Shown in pieces: positions 32,593 to 40,507 of a DNA stretch of 64,000 nucleotides (position 1 is the stretch's first letter; each line of letters begins with the position of its first letter). Below the pieces are notes generated by a model that worked only from the letters and a program-made list of their open reading frames with translations, searched no databases and had not been told where the DNA came from. The position numbers and the translations under genes are program-made. Source of the stretch: CAZNXJ01 sp964577115 (GTDB lineage Bacteria > Planctomycetota > Planctomycetia > Pirellulales > Pirellulaceae); assembly GCA_964577115.1 (NCBI GenBank), contig CAZNXJ010000003.1, forward strand, positions 186,001 through 250,000, in the 5' to 3' direction.

Positions 32593-34251
32593 ATGTTGAT
32601 CCGGCTCTGGCTTGCGAGCGCCCTGAGTGCGGCGCTGTTGTTATTTGGCTCGGTTGCCCATGGCGAAGACTTTGTTCGAGCGCTTCAGGAGAAGGCTGCC
32701 ACAACAGGCGCTGCCGATTGGGGGCACTGGGGGCCAGACGCGTCGAAGTATTCCAGCTGGACGTCGCATTCCAATCGGCTCATTCCCATCTATTCATTCG
32801 GTATGACGATGGAGGCCGTTAAAGGGGCCAACAGCGTGTACCGCGATGCCAGCCGGCTCGAGCAGCTCTATTACCGCCTGCCGGAAGACACGCTAAACCC
32901 CGAAGCAACCTATTTCGACCAGACGGACGTGTACCGCTTGCAGCGACAAGCTGCCGAATCCGGGAAGAAATACATCATCTTGTTCGTCTTTGACGGGATG
33001 GATTGGCAGACGACACAGGCGGCGGCCACGTACAAGGCCGGAAAGACCTACCGCGAAGGGCGAGGATCGGGGCTTCTGTTTCTTGACTACAGCGGCACCG
33101 TGACGGATTTCGGTTATTTCGTCACCAGCCCGTATGCGAACGGCGTCTCGGTCGACGTCAATTCACAATCGGTCCACAGCGATGTCGATCAATTTGGGGG
33201 GTATAACCCGCTGCTCGGGGGTGCGATGCCGTGGGAGGCACCGAGTGAGCCGGAGTATTTGATTGGCAAGTCGAAGACGAGCCCGCATGCCTATACCGAT
33301 TCCGCCACGTCGGCCATGTCGATGACGACGGGGTTGAAGAGCTACAACAACGCGGTCAACGTCGATCCGTTCGGAAGAAAGGTGCCGACGATCGCACATC
33401 AACTGGCCGAGCAGGGCATGGCCATCGGTGTTGTGACCAGTGTGCCGATCAGCCATGCGACGCCAGCCTGCGCGTACTCGCACAACGTGCATCGCAGCGA
33501 TTATCAGGATTTGACGCGCGATCTGCTGGGCCTGCCGTCGATCTCGCATCCGAACGTGCCGCTGCCTGGCGTGGATGTCCTAATTGGGGCCGGATGGGGA
33601 GAAAACCGCGACGCGGATAAATCGCAAGGCGAAAACTACGTGCCCGGAAACCGGTACCTGGCGGATGCGGATCTCGCGGCGATTTCTCTGGAGAACGGTG
33701 GGCGCTACGTTGTGGCGCAGCGCACGCCCGGCCGCTCTGGTCGCGAGGGGCTCGATGAAGCCGCGCGGAAAGCTCGCGAGAACGGTCACCGTCTCTTCGG
33801 ATTCTACGGTGTTGCGGGAGGCCATCTGCCCTTTGCGACAGCCGATGGTAAGTACGATCCGACGTTTAATGGAGTACGCAGCGGCGACCGGCTCGCGGCC
33901 GAGTCCTATACCGAGGCGGATCTGCACGAAAACCCGACGCTCGCCGAAATGACTTCGGCCGCGCTTCACGTCCTCGAGACGCGTGAGGAAGGCTTTTGGC
34001 TGATGGTCGAGCCGGGGGATGTCGACTGGGCCAATCATGCGAACAACATCGACAATTCGATCGGCGCCGTAATCAGCGGCGACGAGGCGTTTCGCGCGGT
34101 GGTCGAGTGGATTGAAGCGAAGGATGCTTGGGAAGACGCCGCCGTCTTTGTCACGGCGGATCACGGCCATCTCTTAATGCTGGAGCAGCCCGAAGTGCTT
34201 GCCGGGCAACCGGCCGACGCAACCGCCCTGGCTCCGCCAGTTCAGCCGTAG
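32593..34251 (+). CDS. Alkaline phosphatase (PhoA superfamily), secreted
   Basis: 552 residues with a signal peptide (MLIRLWLASALSAALLLFGSVAHG). The catalytic centre is visible: Asp134 in LFVFDGMD (metal ligand), Asp236-Ser237 in HAYTDSATSAMSMTTG (Ser237 is the nucleophile), FWLMVEPGDVDWANHANNIDN (metal ligands Glu, Asp, His) and FVTADHGH near the C-terminus. Such enzymes release phosphate from organic monoesters outside the cytoplasm and are commonly induced by phosphate starvation; no Pho box could be identified in the 198 bp upstream. Length and motif order fit an ordinary, active enzyme. Confidence 0.92.
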   Translation: MLIRLWLASALSAALLLFGSVAHGEDFVRALQEKAATTGAADWGHWGPDASKYSSWTSHSNRLIPIYSFGMTMEAVKGANSVYRDASRLEQLYYRLPEDTLNPEATYFDQTDVYRLQRQAAESGKKYIILFVFDGMDWQTTQAAATYKAGKTYREGRGSGLLFLDYSGTVTDFGYFVTSPYANGVSVDVNSQSVHSDVDQFGGYNPLLGGAMPWEAPSEPEYLIGKSKTSPHAYTDSATSAMSMTTGLKSYNNAVNVDPFGRKVPTIAHQLAEQGMAIGVVTSVPISHATPACAYSHNVHRSDYQDLTRDLLGLPSISHPNVPLPGVDVLIGAGWGENRDADKSQGENYVPGNRYLADADLAAISLENGGRYVVAQRTPGRSGREGLDEAARKARENGHRLFGFYGVAGGHLPFATADGKYDPTFNGVRSGDRLAAESYTEADLHENPTLAEMTSAALHVLETREEGFWLMVEPGDVDWANHANNIDNSIGAVISGDEAFRAVVEWIEAKDAWEDAAVFVTADHGHLLMLEQPEVLAGQPADATALAPPVQP

Positions 34252-34373
34252 ACCGCCGCGCCTGCGCTAGCGGCAAGGTCGATGGTCGCCGGCCCGATGG
34301 GCGTTCACGTTGGTCGGGGTGTCGGTGGTCGAGCACCGGGGCTTCCGTTAGGCCGCGCGCGTTTATAAGGATG

Positions 34374-34395
34374 CCGAGCAGCCGCTGCTGCTCGG
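34374..34395. terminator. Perfect hairpin between convergent genes
   Basis: CCGAGCAGC (34374-34382), loop CGCT, GCTGCTCGG (34387-34395): a nine-pair stem with no mismatch, between the stops of the alkaline phosphatase and aldo/keto reductase genes. No T-tract on either side, so intrinsic termination is possible but not certain. Confidence 0.45.
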
Positions 34396-34418
34396 GATCA
34401 AGATGCTCGGTCCCTTGG

Positions 34419-35417
34419 TTAACTACGCACGAACTCGCAGAGCCGCTCAACCCGTGCCAACTCGGCCGCGTCGAGCGGCCCGCGAGCGGCCAGCCGAACC
34501 GTTTCGTCGACTTCCTCGGGCCAACCCCATCCGATGATCGCGCCGTGAAGGTGTGGGTGGCTAAGCGCGAAACGGAGCGCGATTTCCTTCAGGTTCTCGA
34601 AGCCGCCGAGTTCCCCGGCGAGCTGCTCGGCGCGCTGCCGGTCGCGCTCGTAGAGCGCCAGCGGAAAATAGGGCGTTACTTTCGTATGCGAGCTCGGCGG
34701 CAACCCTAGAAGAGCACCGGCGGCGAACACGCGAATCGCGAACGTCCCCATCTGCTGCTCGGCACATGCCGCCAACACATTGCCGTAATTCGTCTCGGAA
34801 AAGTTGGACGGCATGGCGCGTCCCGCGCTGGGGTTCAAGAGATGGTAAGGCACTTGCAGCGTATCGAACGAACCGGACCGGATCACTTCCAGTAGGGCCT
34901 CGGAGTGACCGGTTCCTGTCAGTCCAATGAAGCGACATCCTCCTTCATTCTGAAGGCGCTGAAAGGTTTCTAAGACCCCGGCGGTACCGAGTACGTCGCG
35001 TGGAGCGAGCGAAGCGGGCTGATCGCCACGGCGAAGCGTCAGCCCATTGTGCAGTTGCAGGAGCGCGACGTGCGAACAATTCAGTCGCTCGAGGCTGGCG
35101 TCGAACGAGCGGCGGATCTGATCGGCAATCGGTTCGCTGCTGGCGATATCAATGCGGGCCTTTGTGGCGACATGGACGCGATCGGGGGCGTCGAGCTGAG
35201 CGAGTGCGCGTCCGATATTCACCTCGGATTGGCCGCTGCCATAACCGGCCGCCGTATCGATCCAATTAATGCCGAACTCCACGGCGCGCTGCAGAACCGC
35301 TTGCTGTCGCTGCGGGTCGTTGCCGGTCATTAGGCCAGAAACCGGACCGGCCCCGAGGGCAAGACGGCTGATCCGGAGCCCTGTGCGGCCGAGAACAATT
35401 TGTGGGGCGGAATTCAC
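34419..35417 (-). CDS. Aldo/keto reductase
   Basis: 332 residues. Family marks: the opening VLGRTGLRISRLALGAG, GINWIDTAAGYGSGQSE with the catalytic Asp and Tyr, HVATKARID with the catalytic Lys, and ALLQLHNGL with the His. The C-terminal NADP-binding part includes GAIIGWGWPEEVDETV. A cytoplasmic NADPH-dependent reductase or dehydrogenase for a sugar or aldehyde. The gene overlaps the 3-hydroxyisobutyrate-dehydrogenase-like gene by 4 bp and is the last of a three-gene minus-strand run that begins with an MFS transporter, so the three may form one catabolic unit for an imported acid or sugar (inference). Confidence 0.9.
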   Translation of the reverse strand: MNSAPQIVLGRTGLRISRLALGAGPVSGLMTGNDPQRQQAVLQRAVEFGINWIDTAAGYGSGQSEVNIGRALAQLDAPDRVHVATKARIDIASSEPIADQIRRSFDASLERLNCSHVALLQLHNGLTLRRGDQPASLAPRDVLGTAGVLETFQRLQNEGGCRFIGLTGTGHSEALLEVIRSGSFDTLQVPYHLLNPSAGRAMPSNFSETNYGNVLAACAEQQMGTFAIRVFAAGALLGLPPSSHTKVTPYFPLALYERDRQRAEQLAGELGGFENLKEIALRFALSHPHLHGAIIGWGWPEEVDETVRLAARGPLDAAELARVERLCEFVRS

Positions 35418-36271
35418 GGCGCGTCCTCGAAGGCCATGACGATCGCGCTATTGTCAGCATCGCCCCAGCCAAGCGCCTCGGCGGCTGCCAACAACTGATC
35501 GTGTAGTTCGCTCAGCGGTAAACGTGCATGACAGCGCTGACCCTCAGCTAGAATCAGCTTCACGTCCTTATGATGCTGTCGCAGACGGGCCTCCGCGGTG
35601 AACTCGTGCTGGATCATCTTGAGGCCCTTGGTGTCCATGACGCGCGAATAGGCGGCCCCGCTGCGAAGGATTTCGAGCATGCGCTCGGGATCGAGGCCGG
35701 CTCGTCGAGCAAACGCGAGCGCCTCGGCGAGCACGGCGCGGTTCAGCCCCAGGACCAGGTTCACGATCAGTTTGGCGCGGGCGCCGCTGCCCGGCGGGCC
35801 CACATGAAACCAGCGCTGGCCGAGGAGGTCGAGCACCCGCGTGCCACGGGCGATGGAAGGGGACGGGCCCCCGACGAGCGCGACGATCTGGCCGCGCCGA
35901 GCCATCTCGCTGGATCCGACAATCGTGGCGTCGAGATAGTCGAGCCCATGGTCGGCGAGACGGCCGGCGACCTGCGCCGTGACTTCGGGATCGCCGGTCG
36001 TCGTGTCGATGACGCACTGCCCACGAGCAGCTGGCAGTAACTGCTCGGCGACCGCCTCGACGGCGGTGCTATCCGGCAAACTGAGTACCAGCGTTGAACA
36101 CCGCTCGGCGATGTCCCGCACGCTACCGGCGACCTCGGAACCACTGGCCGCGAAAGCGGTGCACCGCTGCCGATCGATGTCGTAACCAACGCACGTGCAG
36201 CCGTGCTGCGTGAGGCGCTCGGCCAGTGCACTACCGAGCAGACCGAGCCCGATGATCCCAAGCGGCTGCAC
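35414..36271 (-). CDS. NAD(P)-dependent beta-hydroxyacid dehydrogenase (HIBADH family)
   Basis: 285 residues from a GTG at 36271, chosen because GGAGG precedes it by seven bases; a TTG at 36277 overlapping the MFS stop is less likely. LGIIGLGLLGSALAERL is the Rossmann motif. LPDSTAVEAVAEQLL and DTTTGDPEVTAQVAGRLADHGLDYLDATIVGSSEMARRGQ match the substrate-binding region, and GSGARAKLIVNLVLGLNRAVLAEAL holds the catalytic Lys. The family oxidises 3-hydroxyisobutyrate, tartronate semialdehyde, 2-hydroxy-3-oxopropionate or related acids. It is coupled to the aldo/keto reductase downstream and the MFS gene upstream. Confidence 0.88.
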   Translation of the reverse strand: MQPLGIIGLGLLGSALAERLTQHGCTCVGYDIDRQRCTAFAASGSEVAGSVRDIAERCSTLVLSLPDSTAVEAVAEQLLPAARGQCVIDTTTGDPEVTAQVAGRLADHGLDYLDATIVGSSEMARRGQIVALVGGPSPSIARGTRVLDLLGQRWFHVGPPGSGARAKLIVNLVLGLNRAVLAEALAFARRAGLDPERMLEILRSGAAYSRVMDTKGLKMIQHEFTAEARLRQHHKDVKLILAEGQRCHARLPLSELHDQLLAAAEALGWGDADNSAIVMAFEDAP

Positions 36272-36273
36272 GC

Positions 36274-37673
36274 TCAATCCTCCAGTTCCATGGCATTGTT
36301 CCGAGGAGCAAACCAGATGATTACCATGCCGACCACGTAGATCAGACCGCTCCAAAAGCCGACACGAGAATAATCGCCGCGAAACCAGTCCATTAGCAGA
36401 CCGGCCGACAACACAATGCAGGCTGCGACGATGCGTCCCGAATTAAAGGAGATGCCGGTGCCGGTCGAACGCACGCGGGTCGGAAAGAGCTCGGGTAGGA
36501 ACAGCGGCAACCAGCCAAAGTACGTGGTGCCGACGAAACCTAGCAGGAACGCAAACTCGCCGAAGTACTCGTGGGTGGGATTCAGTTGCGTGAAGATGTA
36601 CGTACTGAGCGCGAATGCTCCGAGACTATCAGAAAATACGTGGTGCGCCGACCCAGCCACACAGCCAGTACGCCGCCCAACAGGCTGCCGAAGACCGCGC
36701 CGCCCGATCGCGTGATCATGGTCCATGCTTTACTGCGCGGATCCTTGCCCCGGGTGGCCTTCGGCTGCGAGCTGTCCGTATCGGCCGAGGGGCCGCGGCT
36801 GACGGCCAGTGCCTCATTCGCGCCCTCGGTCGGAGCAGCTTGCAGGCGATTGTTAACCTGATCCGCCCAAGGGATCAGCCAATTGGCATTGGCCGCAGTG
36901 CCCACCACGGGAATGGCACCGAGGGCAATGCCGAGTATGGTGCGCGATAAGAGAGGCGGTCGGAGCACGTCGGCAATGGGCGAGCGTGTGGCGGCGTGAC
37001 AGATCGCCGCCGAGCGGGATTGTAGCCAGCGAGCCGATTCGGGAACGGCGAAGAGGATCCAGATGCCGAGTAGCGCGGGCGAGGCACCGACAAGCAGTGT
37101 CCAGCGCCATGAATCGAGCGTCACGAGATAGGTCAGAGCGATGGTTCCTAGCAGCACGGGGCCGACGTTGGCGGCGGTCCCGAGTAGGCCGGCAAGCAGC
37201 GGGCGCGAAGCGCCGGGGAAAGCCTCGGCAACCAGAGCCACCGCGTTCGGCCAGACGCCGCCGATTCCAAAGCAGGCCAGACACCGTACTACGAGCATCC
37301 ATTCAGCGCTTTCGATGGTATAGCCGATCAGTGTAAAGCCGCTGTAACAGAAAACGGCCAGCGCCAGCGATCGCGAACGCCCGAGACGGTCGCCCAGCAT
37401 GCCGAAAAGCCAGCCGCCTCCCGCCGCTCCAAAGAGAAAGGCGGCCTGGTACCAGGCAAACCAGCGTGTGATGACGGCCTCGACGGTGGTGCTTCCGAGC
37501 AGGCCGAGCATCATCTGCCGATGGATGAGGATGAACAAGTGGATGTGCAGCCCGGCGAACATCCAGGCGGCGAAGGCGGCGACGAGCGTCGTGTAACGCC
37601 TCGGTGCGTGCGTAGGCACCGGACTCGCAATACTTGTATCGGCCACCTGCACGGCGTCTCGCGTCTCACTCAT
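36274..37673 (-). pseudogene. MFS transporter gene with a single-base frameshift
   Basis: Start ATG complement of 37671-37673 (MSETRDAVQVADTS). The first frame runs with at least eight membrane segments to LGRRTTYFLIVS near 36630 and then turns into SEHSRSVRTSSRN and a stop. A second frame takes over at the same place with LGAFALSTYIFTQLNP and a clean MFS C-terminus ending at 36274 (LLGFVGTTYFGWLPLFLPELFPTRVRSTGTG). Adding one T on the plus strand next to 36627 would give TTYFLISLGAF without a break. So either the gene is broken by a one-base deletion or the assembly has an error; no other damage is seen. The related family imports metabolites (sugar/acid MFS with GDRLGRSRSLAL between TM2 and TM3). 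Confidence 0.82.
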
Positions 37674-37888
37674 CCGCGGCACTTTCCTGGCAAGGGATCG
37701 CTCGAGCTCGGACCGAGTGCCGCGATTGTAGCCGCTCGTCTGTCGCGAGTCTCTAGTTCGACTCGCGGGCGTAAAATGAGTTCTGCGGCTTTCCTTGACA
37801 GGGGCGTAGGCGGCAAATAGGGTTGAGTTGTGGCCGCGGTGCCGCAGGTTTCCGGGTTTACCGAGCGCTCGTCGCAGTCTGGACCAAA

Positions 37889-38197
37889 ATGAATCTCGCC
37901 GACGAAAAACATCCCGCGGATCCGTTGGACGCAGCGGACGAGTCTGCGGCCGAGCCGATCGATGAAATTGCGGCCGAGCCAACGGACGCGACGTTACAGC
38001 AGGAAGACGCTCAGCAGGAAGGCGAGGAGGAAATTGTCGCGGTAACCGAAGAGGAACAACCGCAGCGCCGGCGCTTTTCGCTGGCCGACGTCAGCATCTA
38101 TACCGTGCTGCTGGCGATCGCGTTTATCTTCCTGCTGTTCGGCAGCCTGGTATTGCTGGTCGAATGGGGGCGCTACGGCTTCGATGTAAGCCCGTAG
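37889..38197 (+). CDS. Small single-pass membrane protein with acidic N-terminus
   Basis: 102 residues from ATG 37889 (MNLADEKHPADPLD); an in-frame start at 37823 would add an unlikely stretch. Residues 1-60 are highly acidic (many Glu, Asp, Gln), then RRRFSLADVSIYTVLLAIAFIFLLFGSLVLLVEWGRYGF forms one membrane helix near the C-terminus. The basic RRR before the helix suggests that the acidic part stays in the cytoplasm. Small acidic tail-anchored proteins of this sort are common next to planctomycete envelope genes, but I do not recognise a family. It is divergent from the MFS gene and convergent with the 38282-40095 pair. Confidence 0.65.
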   Translation: MNLADEKHPADPLDAADESAAEPIDEIAAEPTDATLQQEDAQQEGEEEIVAVTEEEQPQRRRFSLADVSIYTVLLAIAFIFLLFGSLVLLVEWGRYGFDVSP

Positions 38198-38281
38198 TCC
38201 CGCGTCTCCTCCGCGAACCGCCTTCCCTGCGCACCGCACCGCCGGTTGTGACGCGCAGCATGACTCCGCGACCGCAACGCG

Positions 38282-38557
38282 TCACTTCATTTCGGGGGTA
38301 ATAGCGGGCCGCGGCGCGAGCGTCTGCAATTCCAATCGCTCGACCCGGTGAGCGATAGGCGGGAGGATCTCCAATTCGCTGTAGAACATGGCGCTGGGAT
38401 CGATCCCCAATTCCTGCTGGCGCCGAATATGCTCCGCGACGTGAGGCTGGTCCGTTAGACGAGGAAGCACTCCGAGCCAAATGACCGCCAGAACGGCCAC
38501 GGCCAGCGGGAGTTTGACCGCTCCGGAACTCCACGGCCAGCTGCCGAACGCAATCAT
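38282..38557 (-). CDS. Small membrane protein coupled to YeiH-like transporter
   Basis: 91 residues. One membrane helix (VKLPLAVAVLAVIWLGVLPRL) near the N-terminus, then a soluble tail with QPHVAEHIRRQQELGIDPSAMFYSELEILPPIAHRVERLEL. Its ATG overlaps the stop of the YeiH-like transporter by 4 bp (38554-38557), so the two are translated together. No family recognised. It could be an accessory subunit of the transporter; the overlap and the membrane segment are the only evidence. Confidence 0.7.
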   Translation of the reverse strand: MIAFGSWPWSSGAVKLPLAVAVLAVIWLGVLPRLTDQPHVAEHIRRQQELGIDPSAMFYSELEILPPIAHRVERLELQTLAPRPAITPEMK

Positions 38558-40095
38558 TTCGCGAGGACCTCAGCGGCGTGCGGGAAAACCTTCTCGAACA
38601 TGATCCACGCCATAAGTAACGTCAGCGCCAGATTCAGACTCTGGCCGCACACGTACAGGGTGAGCGGCTGCCCCCGCTGCATGTAACGGGAAAGCTCGCG
38701 GAAGTTCGTTTCCAATCCAATGCTGACGAACGCCAGGCAGAAGAACCAACCGCGGAGGACTTCTGTCGCTCCGCCTGTCACCGACTCGGTCAACGCCTGG
38801 CCGGACAGCCCGCTGGAGTAGAGGAGCGAGAAGGCGATCGACGCGCCGACAAAGCCCAGCACAAACTTGGGAAAGCGGAGCCAGATCTCCGAAACGCGCG
38901 GGCGGCTCGCGTCGGCGGATTTTTCGACGTACAGCACCCAGTACACCGCCACACCGAAGGCCACGATGCCGATCAAAATGTTTTGAATCATTTTGACGGT
39001 GACTGCGACTTCCAGGGCCGTCGGACCCAGCATCCCGCCGGCTGCGGCTACGGCACCGGTCGAGTCGATTGTGCCTCCCATCCAGGCGCCGGCCAGCACG
39101 TCATTCATACCCACGGCGCGAATGACGGCGGGCATGATGACCATCATCATGACGGTGAATGTCAAAGACAAACTGATCGCCAGCGAGAGTTCTTCTTTCT
39201 TGGCGCGGCACGCTGCGGCCGTTGCGATCGCCGCCGAAACGCCGCAAACCGACATATCGGCGGAAATTACCATGTTCAGCGAGCGCGAAGGAATGCGCAG
39301 CACATATTGGCCGAAGAGATAGGTTGTGATCAGCACTACCGGTGTTACGACCCAGGACACGAAAATGCCGGGAACCCCTAGCACGAGCAAACGGCTGAGA
39401 AGGATTTCCGCGCCCAGCAGCACAAGGCCCGTCTTGATGTAGAGCTCGGTGCGCAGCGCCGGTTTCAGGAAGTCCGGTGTGCCGATGGTGTTGCTAATCA
39501 CCATGCCGATCAAGATCGCCCACAGCGCGTACTCCAGGTTGTAGTACTTGATCACCTCCTGGTTGGCCATCACGTAGGCGATCACGGCGAGGGCGAAAAG
39601 AACGGAAAAAGCTCGGGCGAATCTCCCTACCGGCTCGCCAGAAAGCAGCATTCCCAAAGAAAAGACGAACAGCGAAATGGCTGCGGTTCCCAGGATGCCG
39701 GAATAGATCGGCTTGCTGTTGCGAACAAACGCATCGAGCGGGTTATTCTTCCAGGATCCGACCTTGGCGAGCGACGCCTTAAAAGGATTGGTATAAAGGC
39801 CGGCGAAGATCGCTTCCAGACTCTTTTCTGTCGTCGCTACTTGGTCCTGAACGGCAGCGCGCTGCTCCGCCGAACTCGCCGCCGATTTTTGACGCTCTAG
39901 TTCGGACTTTGCTTGGGAATACGCTTCAGCCTTGTTCGCGAAGTCCGGTGCTCGGCCGAAGTAGGTTCCTAGTAACGCGACGCAGAGGATCATTCCTCCC
40001 AACACCACGGCGATCCAGTCTTCTGAATGGATCAGGCCGCGCTTTCCGGCCGCCGTAGGTTCAACTGCTTCTACGGGAGCATCGACATCGTCCAT
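38554..40095 (-). CDS. YeiH-family putative anion (sulfate) exporter with N-terminal extension
   Basis: 513 residues from ATG 40095; the frame is open up to ATG 40323, giving 589, but the extra part looks poorly coded. After MDDVDAPVEAVEP comes one membrane helix (IAVVLGGMILCVALLGTYFG), then a 60-residue charged helical segment (AYSQAKSELERQKSAASSAEQRAAVQDQVA) and then the YeiH core of about ten helices: LEYALWAILIGMVISNTIGTPDF, YIKTGLVLLGAEILLS, MSVCGVSAAIATAAACRAKKEELS, WMGGTIDSTGAVAAAG. The family is annotated as a sulfate exporter without strong proof. The long N-terminal extension with a coiled coil is unusual for YeiH. Confidence 0.82.
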   Translation of the reverse strand: MDDVDAPVEAVEPTAAGKRGLIHSEDWIAVVLGGMILCVALLGTYFGRAPDFANKAEAYSQAKSELERQKSAASSAEQRAAVQDQVATTEKSLEAIFAGLYTNPFKASLAKVGSWKNNPLDAFVRNSKPIYSGILGTAAISLFVFSLGMLLSGEPVGRFARAFSVLFALAVIAYVMANQEVIKYYNLEYALWAILIGMVISNTIGTPDFLKPALRTELYIKTGLVLLGAEILLSRLLVLGVPGIFVSWVVTPVVLITTYLFGQYVLRIPSRSLNMVISADMSVCGVSAAIATAAACRAKKEELSLAISLSLTFTVMMMVIMPAVIRAVGMNDVLAGAWMGGTIDSTGAVAAAGGMLGPTALEVAVTVKMIQNILIGIVAFGVAVYWVLYVEKSADASRPRVSEIWLRFPKFVLGFVGASIAFSLLYSSGLSGQALTESVTGGATEVLRGWFFCLAFVSIGLETNFRELSRYMQRGQPLTLYVCGQSLNLALTLLMAWIMFEKVFPHAAEVLAK

Positions 40096-40507
40096 CGCGT
40101 ACGTTGTCTCCCAAGTTCGAGGGAAAGGCTGGTGGGGATCACTGCGACCCTGGGGGAAGGTGACGCCCCGGCGATTGTATTCCGAGTGGCGCCAGTAACC
40201 GATCGTCGAGAAGGTCGGCGTCGCTCGCTCGTTGCTCCGCGCGAGCATTGCCGATCGTACGGCGGAGATTACCCTCTCCACGGTAGGCTCGTCCGGATCA
40301 AATCGCAATACCACTTTGGACATGGTTGTCCGGTTTTGCTACATCGTGGCAGGGAAGCGGGCGAGAGGGTTCAGAGTTCGGGTTCCGCGAGCAGAGAGAA
40401 AGAGCCGCTTGCGATGTGCGTTGTGAGATGCTGGGACAACAGCACCGTGAACCCTGAATCCCGCACCCGTTTCGCGCTCGCCGGCGTCGTCCTGCGCTCT
40501 CGCATTC
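40096..40507. other. Gap between kinase stop and transporter start, with heptad repeats
   Basis: 412 bp if the transporter starts at 40095. It holds two short runs of a degenerate GAACCCN-type heptad in inverted orientation (40366-40386 and 40449-40469, listed separately). The frame of the transporter is open through 40096-40323, so part of this could be its N-terminus. No other gene is supported. Confidence 0.5.
40366..40469. repeat. Inverted pair of GAACCC-type heptad runs
   Basis: On the minus strand 40386-40366 reads GGAACCC, GAACTCT, GAACCCT; on the plus strand 40449-40469 reads GAACCCT, GAATCCC, GCACCCG. AGGGTTCA (40366-40373) and TGAACCCT (40448-40455) are perfect inverted arms, with GCGGG/CCCGC matching just outside. 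The same heptad occurs at 63258-63299. Confidence 0.55.
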
